Source: Petasospora fabianii (Eukaryota > Ascomycota > Saccharomycetes > Phaffomycetales > Wickerhamomycetaceae). From it: a stretch of 64,000 nucleotides of DNA. Shown piece after piece: positions 49,701 through 58,804 of this stretch. The notes beneath the pieces are model-generated. The model had not been told where the DNA came from. It worked only from the letters and a program-made list of their open reading frames with translations, and ran no database searches. The stretch covers positions 868,001-932,000 of the forward strand of contig CP048716.1 of the NCBI GenBank assembly GCA_022641835.1, given 5' to 3'. Numbering within the stretch: the stretch's first letter is position 1; each line of letters begins with the position of its first letter. The translations under genes were made by a program, and so were the position numbers.

Positions 49701-49769
49701 GCTGGTGTCAAGCGCAAGAAGACCAACAAGCGTATGGGTGAGGCTCGTGCCAAGATGCGCAAGAGGTAA
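46746..49769 (+). CDS. RAD2: NER structure-specific endonuclease Rad2 (XPG family)
   Basis: Encodes 1007 residues (baker's yeast: 1031). The N-terminal nuclease half (residues 1-about 100, MGVHQLWNILEPSARPVRL) carries Asp30 (KLAVDASIWIYQF) and VFDGGAPQLKK. A long acidic spacer (about 110-735) with proline runs follows, as in XPG proteins. The I-domain has ITAPMEAEAQCAELL, DGIITDDSDVFLFGG and AHLLGSDYTEGLKSIGPVNAMEIL. The C-terminus has a PIP-box-like QSTLGEFY and a basic KRKKTNKRMGEARAKMRKR. It cuts 3' of bulky DNA lesions. All expected metal-binding acidic residues that I can place are present. Confidence 0.95.
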   Translation: MGVHQLWNILEPSARPVRLESLSRRKLAVDASIWIYQFLKAVRSQQGQKLHASHIVGFFRRICKLLYFGILPVFVFDGGAPQLKKEIIRNRKERRQGKRDNAEKTAQKLLALQMQKQMETANANASPKKKLENVEVDEDNTEYHYMEELTNPNALARKQSPEKKKFRGSDEYELPKIEGFTHDKHDTRLMNPDEYKDFTEQLHDELDGIDLNTIDPASAEFDALPLTTQYMVLSQLRLRSRLRMGYTKDQLENIFPESLNFSKFQIQMVQRRNYFTQRLMNVSGMSGADDILGQETRRIASEKDRAYKIQKTEGGWALSLEDDKGLNAQNPIDLDKELKRERGDPVASDDDEIEWEDIDLGPREKKKTNQSISAMPLPPASSLPEGEGTIKSFSFSPSKSRGKKFVDMSDDHAEDDNYHSLRKIEEMELREAIEKSKRDLHKQQELEMQIIEQKSPKGDIKKTKPLEPESDKEDVEFEDIPFDFGETATSTEISSSKPQVVKPSVPKPPVFSLGSKTFSPSIPQPMTNPPPPPPKAANEERTRPEMDHLLNLTSSDSAKRKMPSKEPTPTKDAPQDNPTPVVPSWFQNSFVNPYEAKKKEQQTRKQDESIGLVSWSEAQEMLEKEEGDKQSESDNEVVVNEVINLDSDHEESQTPEESRTPKTDNSIEATKESTSVLEQPTPAPPLDYEFYESEEEQLNDILEREEEEHAEFQKGLNPHILTPSFLETEATLKKQQQKELRDADEVTVAMVREVQELLARFGIPYITAPMEAEAQCAELLRLKLVDGIITDDSDVFLFGGDRVYRNMFHEKHYVEFYSGKELEKQGLSRKKLIELAHLLGSDYTEGLKSIGPVNAMEILANFGDLEKYRDWFMDAQFDTEKQKKENQWEKTLRKKMLKNDVILDKTFPDKRIDQAYLAAEVDHDPTEFVWGDPDLDRLRDFLMETVGWSQERVDQVLVPLIRDINKKKREGTQSTLGEFYDIDPIAGVKRKKTNKRMGEARAKMRKR

Positions 49770-49863
49770 TGTTATGTAATAAATGAGATACGAAAATGAA
49801 TCACATTATGTGGAGCTTGTATTATTTTGCCTTGAAGTCTCATGGTTCAAAGGTTTATCCCTT

Positions 49864-52611
49864 TCACTTCTCACTCTTGATCATCTTTCTACCCTTTGAG
49901 AAGAATCCCTTGGCACCCTTAGCAATGCTGTGAGCAGACGAACTTGTCTCACTGAGAACTTTTCTTTTGTTCAAGAAAGATCCCATATTGATGTTTGTGT
50001 GCTTTCTACTGAATTGCGAAGCCTCAGCGTAAGCCTGCTTAACATGAGAAGTCACAGGACTCTTGTAGCTCACCATTTCGACCTTCTCCAATGCCGAGTC
50101 GATCCAGACCTCAAGACCTGTGTAAACATTAGCCTCCTCTTCACGAGCTTCACGATACTTCTTGATCCTCAACTGAGGATTGTCAATAGTAGCAATCTTC
50201 TTGATGTCGTATGAGGGTGGTTTACGCATTGGAAGCTTCTTGCTGCCAACAAGGGTATGACTCGACGTAGAAAGATGCTCATGGAAGTAATGACCATGTG
50301 GCTTGGAAGAGTCGGTAGAACTTGGTGTATCAAGTGGAATGTGCACTGGGAGCATTGTCTCGGATGGGGTCTTGTAAGATGTTCCATCTTTGAGGAACCT
50401 CGACTCTCTCTTGTGTTGTTCCTCTTCATTGTCGAGCACAGAGAGCATAGAAGTGTTGTTTTGAGTAGTATTGTTCGACGATGTAGCTGATGAGATACTG
50501 ATCTGCTTCTTCAACTCAGAATCTGTATGTGATGGGGCAATACTCTCAGCCATGGATGCATTATCCTCAATTATCTCTCCACGCGAGTTTCTCGAGTAGT
50601 GGTCAATCTTTGGTAGCGGAGGCGCTGTGGTATTATTATTGCCTGTTCCACTAATGAACTGATCTCTGAAACTCTCAGTGTTTGGTCTCCATTGACCAAA
50701 GTTGATGGACATTGCTGGATTCAAATGAGATTCTTTCTCAGCAGCATCCTTCGTAGATCCCTGGGTAGATTGAGCATCAGAGAAACTGCGGTTAGTGAAG
50801 CTTGCCGTTCTATTACCGGTAAAGCTTTCTGTCCTGTCACTCAGTTTGGATGATCTGTAGCCTTCACTTCTGATCGAGAAACCACCAGTGGACAGAGATC
50901 CTGAAGACTGCGTTCTAGTAAGGCCAAGTCCCTTCTCATTCACCGCACTCTCATCCGTATAGTCATCGAAGTAATCATTTACTTCGTGGTAGAACTGAGA
51001 GTCACGCTGTGGTTCCATGCTCTTACGAGACCCTAGCTCTGGATCTGGTCCATCGGGTTGACCTTGCTCCGGTACCGGTGCAAACTTGTCCGTGTCAGAT
51101 GAGTTCGGATCCGGCGTGCTGATCAAGTCCCTCAGATAGGCATGTTCCTGTAAACCCTCGTAAGTGGAGAGCCTTGAGGTATTTCCAACTTCTGACCTTG
51201 TGCTTTCCGCTCCACCTTCAGTCCTTGAGGCGGTTGATTCAATATCATGTGGACTTTCAGGATCCTGGATATGTAGCGTGTCTGCATCTGAGAGCTCATA
51301 TGGCGCCGGACTAACAAGAGGTGGGGTGAATGAAGAATTGGCTTTTGGGGCATCAATAGTGAGGTCACTCTTAGATGGTGCTGTCTTTATGATTGTTGGT
51401 GTTGCTGTCGTCTCACTAGCTGCTTCACTCACATCGCGAAGGGAAAGGTTCTTCATGTCAGTAACTGAAACATCATCTGAGTGGTCGGCCTCATCGTCAC
51501 CATCCGAGTGATATGGCGCGGCCAAATCTTTTTCGTTATCACTACCATCAATGCGGATCGAAGAAGCGTATGTGGATCCCGGAATGACGTTGTCATCCTC
51601 TGTTTCTCTGTCTAGTGTCTTTGAAAAGTCAGAGTGGAAGTGTCCATCACTTCGTGGAACATAGTCGTCGTCCTTATCAGAATCTGTGTCATGAGGGATT
51701 GGAGAATGAGATGCTTGTGTGGCAGGTGCAATGTCATCAGGTACCGGTGTGCTTTCGTCGCTGTAATGATCAAAAACCTCTTCTTCCACCGGCTCCTGGG
51801 TCTCAAGTGGTTCCGATGTTACTCTGCCAACAACTTCATCACTTGGAACAATCTGGTCAGAGTCACTTGGGAATGGAGCAAATACGCTAGTTCCAACGTT
51901 CGAGTCGTATGGTTCATCTTGCTGTGGTTGCTCCTGCTTCTCCACCTCTTGTGGTTGATCAGGAACTTTATGTTGCTGAGGAGCACTCACTTCCGATGAC
52001 ACATCTTGATCAGCCGCAGACGAACCTTCAGTCTCATCACTTGGGAAAGCCTGAAATCGACTGGTTGTCTGTGGAATGTACTCATCATCCTCGTCCGCGT
52101 CATCCTGGATGATCTGTGCATACTCGTCAGTCTCATCATCCGTTACCTGAGCAGTTGCCTCGGCAATTGGCGTTTCAGACTCTATATTCCCTTCTGGTTT
52201 CTCATCAATGTCAATGTCAGCAAACTTGGTGGAGCTTAGATCAGGTGTTGGGGCGCCATAGCTGAACTCATCGTCACTTTTTTCCTTGGCGACAATCGTC
52301 TGAGCGGCAATGGTGTCGTCTGGGAGTTCCGGGAGCTTCGGCACAGCCGGTATGGTCTCATTCTCATCCATTTCGTCCCCATAGTAGTCATCATCGCTCC
52401 TGTAGTCAGTGGTGTTAGTATCTCGTGCTCATTCCTTTGTTCAAGATAGTCTCTTTAATACATAGCCCCAGCACGTACGCGCGTACATCTGGAGCAGCGG
52501 ACTTGAGGTGGAGATGACTCAAACTTACCAGTCGTCGCCGTCATAGTTTGCCTGGGAAGCCTTCACCCAGCGGGTGGACTTCTTTCTAGCCACGTTCTCG
52601 TCAAAGGACAT
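49864..52611 (-). CDS. Large acidic conserved fungal protein, one intron; function unclear
   Basis: Exons 52611-52529 and 52399-49864 give 872 residues. Donor is GTAAGT (52528-52523), branch site TACTAAC (52420-52414), acceptor CAG ends at 52400. Exon 1 supplies MSFDENVARKKSTRWVKASQANYDGDDW, an N-terminal motif (RKK-x-RWV...YDGDDW) I recall from many uncharacterised fungal proteins. The middle is acidic and Ser/Thr-rich, probably disordered. The C-terminus is ordered and basic: KKIATIDNPQLRIKKYREAREEEANVYTGLEVWIDSALEKVEMV, then SIAKGAKGFFSKGRKMIKSEK. A relation to baker's yeast Fyv8 is possible but not shown. It converges on RAD2 and diverges from TMA22. Confidence 0.75.
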
Positions 52612-52834
52612 AGCCGCTGGTCTTCTTGGAGACTTGCACTGTGTAAGTGACCTGTCTTCAAAGGATCATTTGGAGGTAAACAAAGAACAAACGTCATCGC
52701 GGAATCCGGGTAATGTCTACGCGAAATATTTTGGGTCCCGATGGATGGACGCCCTTTCTCGGACTTGAAAGTCTTGACACCTTTTTAAGTTGTTGTGTCA
52801 AGTCCAAGAACATTTCAGGACAAGAAGTACGAGA

Positions 52835-53564
52835 ATGGCTGACGTTAAGGTATGTTTGACCCTTCTCCATTGGACTGCTAGTCTTTTCAATCAATTAAGT
52901 ACTGCTTACTAACTCCTCAAAATCAGATGCAACCAAAGGACGTTCTCTACTGTGGTGTTTGCTCCTTCCCACCAGAGGTACGTGATCTTTCTCCCTATTA
53001 AGTTGCTACTTGGACCATACTAACAACCTAATGAAGTACTGTGAGTTCGGTGCTACTTTCAAGAAGTGCAAGGTCTGGCTCGAGGAGGAGGAGCCGGAGC
53101 TCTTTGAAAAGCTTTACTCCGAGGACAGTCTCGCTAACCAAACATCCACACTCTCTCTCGAGAAGCAGGAGAAAATTGAGAAGGACTTGCAAAAGAAGCA
53201 GGCCAAGGAAGAGGCCAAACAGGAGCGTGAGCTTCAGAAAAAGCTCCAGTCGAAGGTTGTGCTCAAGAGAATTGAAAGAACAAAGAGAAAACATGCTATT
53301 GCAGTGTCAGGTCTCGAGGTGTTTGACATTGACATGAAGAAACTGGCCAAGACTTTCGCCTCCAAGTTTGCTACTGGTTGTTCTGTGACAAAAGGTGCTG
53401 ACAAGAAAGAGGAGATTGTTGTTCAAGGTGATGTTGGTGACGCTATCGAGGAGTACATCACTGGTCTCTTGAAAGAGAAAGGCCTTAACGACATCAAGGT
53501 TGAGCAGATCGAAGAAAAGAAGAAGAAGAAGGCATCCACTACCCCTGCCATCCCACCACAGTGA
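52835..53564 (+). CDS. TMA22: Density-regulated protein Tma22 (DENR), two introns
   Basis: Exons 52835-52849, 52927-52977 and 53037-53564 give 197 residues (baker's yeast: 198). Both introns are very short (77 and 59 nt) with donors GTATGT and GTACGT and perfect TACTAAC branch sites (52907-52913, 53018-53024). The protein reads MADVKMQPKDVLYCGVCSFPPEYCEFGATFKKCKVWLEEEEPEL (zinc-binding CxxC...C), a charged coiled coil, and the SUI1-type domain IAVSGLEVFDIDMKKLAKTFASKFATGCSVTK...EEIVVQGDV. With Tma20 (MCT-1) it recycles 40S subunits after termination. Confidence 0.96.
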
Positions 53565-53796
53565 GAGAATTGTGTTACGATAACGAATAATAGTTACGAG
53601 TGATTTCCTAAAACCTACAGCTGTTCATCAATGGCTGACGTAGAGAGGCGTAATATTATCTGGTTGCGGATACTTTTTTTTTGCTTGTTCCAAGCTCGGC
53701 AAGTTATGCATAACCGGGAAAATTTATCACATCTCTCTCCTTATGCGCACGAACTCAAACCTAGGGAGATCCAATCCACTCCTGGAACTTCACAAG

Positions 53797-54837
53797 ATGT
53801 CTTCCTTCACCTACAAGCAGGTCGGCTATCACTACTGCGGCCCGCTCGAGCTTATTGAGCGCTCCTATGATGCTTCCAAGCTCGGTGCAGACGACATCCT
53901 CGTCAAGGTTTCCGCCGCTGCTCTCAACCCAGTTGATCTGATCCTCTACAACTCATCTCGCTTCTTCAAGTTCTTCACGAGAACTGATGCTGGTATTGGT
54001 CGTGATTTTTCCGGAGTCATCGAGGCTGTGGGCTCCTCAATCACGAAGTTCCAAAAGGGTGACAAGGTCTCTGGTCTCTTTGAAGACACTTACACCCAGC
54101 AGGGTACCTTGTCACAGTATCTCATCATCAACACCAAGAAGAACCACAATATCGGTACCATTCCAAAGAATTTAACCATGGAGGAAGCCGCTGCATTCCC
54201 ACTCACCTTTGGTACTGCTTACACCACCCTCGTCCACTTTAAGAAGCCATCCGAGTGTCAGAATATTCTTGTCATTGGTGGTGCCACCTCTGTCGGAGCC
54301 TTTGTCATTCAGCTCCTTAAAAAGGTGCATAAGGTTCCGTTCGTGGTGTCTGTCAACTCATCTTCCTCCTCTGAGAAGGTGCTCAGATACGGTGCTGATG
54401 TTATGGTAGACTATACCAAGGGCAGTGTGAAGTCCCAAGTCCTCGAGCTTGTTAAGCAGAATGGTAAGTTCGACATCATTGTTGATTGTGTTGGCTCTAG
54501 TGAGTTTATCTCGTGTATGGATGATGTCCTCAAACCAAAGTCTGAAGGCTCTGGTTACACTTCTATCAACGGTACCACTGTCGGTGATTACCACTCCCCA
54601 ATGACCCAATACTTGTCATGGGCGAACATCAAGTTGTTGCTCTTCCCAAGATCATTTGCCTTTGTCTGGTCTTACATTGAGGATGGTACCTGGTATGAGT
54701 ATGCTAAGGGCTTGTTTGAGGAAGGTGTTCTGGAAGTTCCAGTTGACTCTGTCCACAAGCTTGAGAACTTCAAGGAGGCCATTGCTACGATCATTGATCA
54801 CAAGGCCCAGGGTAAAGTCGTTGTTAGCATGGAATAA
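53797..54837 (+). CDS. YIM1-like medium-chain reductase, copy 2
   Basis: Encodes 346 residues from MSSFTYKQVGYHYCGPLELIE, an obvious paralogue of 31063-32109: long identical stretches (AAALNPVDL, NIGTIP, AAAFPLTFGTAYTTL, GGATSVGAF, QLLKKVHKV, GTWYEY, KGLFEEG). The GRDFSGVIEAVG and nucleotide-binding VIGGATSVGAF motifs are intact and no zinc ligands are present. Codons are more biased toward C-ending forms than in copy 1, which suggests a difference in expression level. The promoter is short (about 230 bp after TMA22) and lacks the CGG-rich elements of copy 1. The substrate is unknown. Confidence 0.82.
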   Translation: MSSFTYKQVGYHYCGPLELIERSYDASKLGADDILVKVSAAALNPVDLILYNSSRFFKFFTRTDAGIGRDFSGVIEAVGSSITKFQKGDKVSGLFEDTYTQQGTLSQYLIINTKKNHNIGTIPKNLTMEEAAAFPLTFGTAYTTLVHFKKPSECQNILVIGGATSVGAFVIQLLKKVHKVPFVVSVNSSSSSEKVLRYGADVMVDYTKGSVKSQVLELVKQNGKFDIIVDCVGSSEFISCMDDVLKPKSEGSGYTSINGTTVGDYHSPMTQYLSWANIKLLLFPRSFAFVWSYIEDGTWYEYAKGLFEEGVLEVPVDSVHKLENFKEAIATIIDHKAQGKVVVSME

Positions 54838-55425
54838 ATAATAAACATATAAGATTGTACTATATAAATGACTAACTTGAACTGAAAACTTCAATTCTAA
54901 GAATCTAGTCTATCTCATATACCTGCAAGAAAAGATCATGCTATTACACCATTAGATTGGTCAGTTTGAGACAGCCAAGTGGTTACAGACAACAATTGGT
55001 CAATTGGGGACTATTTTTTAGGCCTACCTAATTTCTTGCCTTTTTTTGATATAATTAGAGTAAGAGGTACTAATCTATATTTAAATTATCAAAAGAAAGT
55101 CAGCTGAGAAAAAATTAGTCTCAATTTGACTTCATGAGCCCTGAAAAAAATCGTCAAATACACTTTAGACCAGCACAGAATACTATATCACCACAAAGAG
55201 CTACTAAACATCTCAATTAAGCTAAATTAGAGAAATTACATGGCTAAAAGCGTAGGCGCAGAAGATTGCCAACTTGGGTAACTTCCCCGGAATCGCGAAC
55301 AAGGGGCAATGATTCTCGCTGGATCGGAATATCAGGGGAAGCTTGTGCAGACTTCTTTTCTTTAATCTTGTTTTAACAATGGGAAGTTTTCTAGTTATTC
55401 ACTGGGAAACGAAGATACGATTCCA
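54838..55425. other. 0.6-kb AT-rich intergenic region
   Basis: 3' flank of YIM1-like copy 2 and promoter of the MFS gene. No recognisable element beyond homopolymer runs. Confidence 0.7.
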
Positions 55426-56805
55426 ATGGCTGACTCCATAGACATTGAGCTCCAGGAACAGCTTTTGCCCAATGATACCGAGTCCCGCAATGATGCTCCC
55501 TTATCGCCTCTGCCTTCTCCAACCTCGTATCCTCAAAAGGTCCAATTCAAAGATCACACAATACACATTGACTCCTTAGACTGGCGAGAATCCATTCATC
55601 TTCGTGTTCAAATTATCTTTTGTTTCGGCCTCTTCACCGTATTGGGACTGGCAGATCAGACGGTGGGTACTCTTCTTCCCTATCTTGTCGAGCACTATCA
55701 CACTACAGAGACGACGGTGAGTGTGGTGTTCATGCTCCAGTTCGCCGGATATGCCGTTGCTGCTCTATATAACGACGTTTTGCATGTTAAGTTTGGAAGA
55801 AGAGGCGCAATGTTGTTTGCCACAGGATGCCTGTTGGTTCCTTTCACCGTTATCAGTATGACGGAGATCTTACCGTTATTCATTTGTGTCTACTTCTTTT
55901 ATGGATTGGGGGTCGGATTGCTTGACAGTTGCTGCAATGTATTCTTGAGTGGGATTGAGGATAATAATGAAATTATGGGGCTGTTGCATGGGTTTTATGG
56001 TGCTGGATCTGTCATTGCTCCTCCCGTTGTGAGTTTAATCTTGAATCACTGGGGTTACAGAAGCTACTATGCCACCTTGGCTGTGTTGAGTGGATGCAGC
56101 TGTGCTGGTGTATGGTTGGTCTTCCCTCATGAGACACAGTGGAAGTACGAATACCTGACGACGAAGGATCAGGACGAGTCCACGGTCAATGGTGGCATCT
56201 TCACTTTGTTGAAGGATAAATTGATTCTGTGCTTCTCTGCCTATCTCTTCTTCTATATCGGTGCAGAGCTGAGTATTGGCTCATGGCTTTTGACTTATTT
56301 AAGAAAGGTTAAGGGTATGGAGCAGCTAGAGGCAAGTTATATTGTGAGTTGGTTTTGGATTGGTTTAACTTGTGGAAGAATGCTGCTGGGTTTTGTTACA
56401 AAAAAGTTTAGGAACGAGTACAGGGCCAATAAATGGTACTCGTTAATCAGCTGGGTCTCATTCAGTGCCTTTGTGGTGTTTTGTCTTGTGTATTCTGGCG
56501 ATCACTTTGAGAGGTTGGCTAAGGTTCTGACTTTTATCATGGGTGTTTTCATCGGCCCGTTATTCCCAACGGCTGCGGTGACACTTTTGAAGACCCTTCC
56601 CGTCCATTTGCATGTTGCAGGATCAGGACTCGTGAACTCACTAGGAGGCATGGGTTCTGCTGTTCTGCCATTCTTTGTCGGTGCACTGGCAAGACTTATG
56701 GGCTTCAAGTTCCTTCTTATCTTCATTGACTTTGTGCTGATACTTTACTGTGCGACATGGCTGCTGCTGCCAAGGATTGCCGTTGGGGTCAAGTACGATT
56801 TTTAA
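55426..56805 (+). CDS. MFS membrane transporter, Bsc6-like
   Basis: Encodes 459 residues with about 12 membrane helices after a polar N-terminus (1-60). The segment LGLADQTVGTLLPYLVEHYHTTETTVSVVFMLQFAGYAVAALYNDVLHVKFGRRGAML gives helices 1-2 and an MFS motif-A-like loop (FGRRG). Later come LLDSCCNVFLSGIEDNNEIMGLLHGFYGAGSVIAPPVVS and GMEQLEASYIVSWFWIGLTCGRMLLGFV. The pattern is that of fungal MFS proteins related to baker's yeast Bsc6 and to fucose permease-like carriers. Substrate and membrane are unknown. Confidence 0.75.
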   Translation: MADSIDIELQEQLLPNDTESRNDAPLSPLPSPTSYPQKVQFKDHTIHIDSLDWRESIHLRVQIIFCFGLFTVLGLADQTVGTLLPYLVEHYHTTETTVSVVFMLQFAGYAVAALYNDVLHVKFGRRGAMLFATGCLLVPFTVISMTEILPLFICVYFFYGLGVGLLDSCCNVFLSGIEDNNEIMGLLHGFYGAGSVIAPPVVSLILNHWGYRSYYATLAVLSGCSCAGVWLVFPHETQWKYEYLTTKDQDESTVNGGIFTLLKDKLILCFSAYLFFYIGAELSIGSWLLTYLRKVKGMEQLEASYIVSWFWIGLTCGRMLLGFVTKKFRNEYRANKWYSLISWVSFSAFVVFCLVYSGDHFERLAKVLTFIMGVFIGPLFPTAAVTLLKTLPVHLHVAGSGLVNSLGGMGSAVLPFFVGALARLMGFKFLLIFIDFVLILYCATWLLLPRIAVGVKYDF

Positions 56806-57039
56806 AGCCACTAGGAAAAGAGGTATATTATGGTAGTTTATCGATGTAGTCTCTCCCTGCAAGTTCCTTCTTTGTTCCCCGTCCGTTGATCTGGCTTGGT
56901 GTGGAGATGGGTGTGTGGGTGGAATTTTTCATGAGTCAGCAGCTTCGTTGACGAAGAAGTGTTTCCGGGGATCAAATAGCAGCAGAAGAGCAGACGGAAG
57001 GATAGTCCTACACTCACTGCTACCAAAGTACACAAAGGT

Positions 57040-57939
57040 ATGTCCTCCGAGACCAAGGAACAGCCCAAGAAACAGGCTCCAGGAGGCTACATCGGCTTCG
57101 TCGCCGGTGTTTTCTCGGGCATAGCGAAGAACACCGTCGGCCACCCGTTCGACACCATTAAAGTGCGTCTGCAAACGGATTCAACTCGCTTCAAAGGTCC
57201 CCTTGACTGCTGTTACAAGACTCTCAAGACACAAGGTGTCAAGGGCTTTTACCTGGGCTTCACGCCGCCGTTGTTTGGCTGGATTATGATGGACTCCATC
57301 ATGCTTGGATCACTGCATAACTACCGTCGCATCATCAAGCGCAATTTTTACGCAGATGAGGAAAGAATGGACTTGAAGGGACACGTCTTTGCTGGTGTCC
57401 TCGCTGGATGGACCGTGTCATTCATCGCTGCCCCTGTAGAGCTCGCCAAGGTGAAGCTTCAGGTCCAATACGGTGCTAAAAACAACAAGTACAATGGTCC
57501 AATCTCGGTGATTAGGGACATTTACAAGACCTCTGGACTCGGTATCCATGGATTATATAAGGGTCTGTTATCGACACTGATCTTCAGAACAAACTTCATC
57601 ACATGGTGGGGGTCTTATGAGATCTTTACCAGATACATGAAGGAGAACACCAATATGAGTGACTTTGCCATTAACTTTTGGGCAGGAGGATTCAGTGCCT
57701 CCTGTTTCTGGGTTACTGCCTATCCATCCGATGTGATCAAGTCGTATTTGCTGGCAAATGACAAGTTCAACGGCTCTTTCAAGAGTTGGATGGCGGCTGC
57801 TAAGGAGATTTACCAATTGAAGGGATGGATGGGTTTCACCAAGGGTTTCGTGCCATCCATCTTGAGATCCTTCCCAGCCAATGCTGCAGCTCTTGCTGCC
57901 TTTGAGGCCGTGCTGAGAGCGACAGGAGCATCTTCCTGA
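57040..57939 (+). CDS. Mitochondrial carrier family protein (carnitine/basic amino acid carrier-like)
   Basis: Encodes 299 residues in three carrier repeats, each with the Px[DE]xx[KR] signature: HPFDTIKVRLQ, APVELAKVKLQ and YPSDVIKSYLL. The first helix GFVAGVFSGIAKNTVGHPFDTIK and loop FYLGFTPPLFGWIMMDSIMLGSLHNYRRI resemble the carnitine/acylcarnitine and SLC25A29/45-like branch. The inner mitochondrial membrane is the expected site. The substrate cannot be assigned; Ymc1, Crc1 and Ort1 relatives are all possible. Confidence 0.88.
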   Translation: MSSETKEQPKKQAPGGYIGFVAGVFSGIAKNTVGHPFDTIKVRLQTDSTRFKGPLDCCYKTLKTQGVKGFYLGFTPPLFGWIMMDSIMLGSLHNYRRIIKRNFYADEERMDLKGHVFAGVLAGWTVSFIAAPVELAKVKLQVQYGAKNNKYNGPISVIRDIYKTSGLGIHGLYKGLLSTLIFRTNFITWWGSYEIFTRYMKENTNMSDFAINFWAGGFSASCFWVTAYPSDVIKSYLLANDKFNGSFKSWMAAAKEIYQLKGWMGFTKGFVPSILRSFPANAAALAAFEAVLRATGASS

Positions 57940-58096
57940 AGGAAAAAAAGTTTGTTATTTTTGGCTTAATGATTGCCCCGGAAGAGGGCTAATGACTACA
58001 TATTCACGGCATGCACTTACGACCCTCCAGGCCCATCTGCAAGAATAGATTTTGGAGGTGCAGATTCAGCAATAAATTCACGATAGAACTTTGGAT

Positions 58097-58650
58097 TTAG
58101 AATTCTTCTTTCTCTTCTTTCGTAGTCTCCTGGGCAATTTCCCATGGCTTCTTTCTTGTCTGAACTCCACTCTCGCTGCTTTGACCTTCGAGAACTGTGT
58201 CTGGTATTTGCATGATACCCGGAATATCCTTCTCCTTGCCGGCCAGGATCATCTCCACAATCTGGTTGTAGTTGCTTGAGTACTCCGGTACGTCCTGTGG
58301 CACCTCCTTTTTGGCTTCTTCTAGGGGCCCATCCTTCTGCTGTGATTTCCACTCCTGGTAGTCCTCGATGTTCATGATGTTCCCCGTGGATCTACAAAAG
58401 TAGAATGTCTTGGCCTGCATCGTTAAACGTTCCTTGTCTTCCTCATCGATTTCTGTCTGGATTTCGTGGATTCTTTCATCCTTGTCTTGGTTTTTCTGGT
58501 CTAGATAGGACTCAAACACATTCTCCAGACCATTCTTGCGGCTTGTTAGTTGCGGGACACAAGGGCTGAGAGCTCCTAACGCACCTTGAAGTCGTCGTTG
58601 TCAAAGTCATACGCTTCGAACTGGCGATATACGTCCTCCATGCTATCCAT
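58097..58650 (-). CDS. PEX39: Peroxisomal biogenesis factor Pex39-like (YJR012C family), 50-nt intron
   Basis: Exons 58650-58585 and 58534-58097 give 167 residues. Exon 1 reads MDSMEDVYRQFEAYDFDNDDFK, exon 2 continues NGLENVFESYLDQKN. Donor is GTGCGT, branch site AACTAAC (58551-58545), acceptor AAG. The C-terminal block EKDIPGIMQIPDTVLEGQSSESGVQTRKKPWE is the conserved heart of the YJR012C/C6orf226 family, recently named Pex39, whose basic-PWE motif binds the PTS2 receptor Pex7. The middle TFYFCRSTGNIMNIEDYQEWK is also family-like. Role in PTS2 import is from family knowledge, not shown here. It shares a 154-bp divergent promoter with GPI14. Confidence 0.8.
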
Positions 58651-58804
58651 TGTGCCAATTGTCTCAAAGTTTGCGATGGCCACAATGGATTGTCGAGGCT
58701 TGTTTGGTGATCGAAAGTTGGGGAAGAAAGAAAAATCCCCAGGCAACGCGAAGACCACAACACAACACACCATGCCACATCCAAATCTTTTGGCCCCCCT
58801 CACA

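Noticed and set aside
58586-58804. N-terminal extension of GPI14 upstream of 58805
   Set aside because: It overlaps PEX39 exon 1 and its promoter on the other strand, is hydrophilic and unlike Gpi14; the family length fits a start at 58805.
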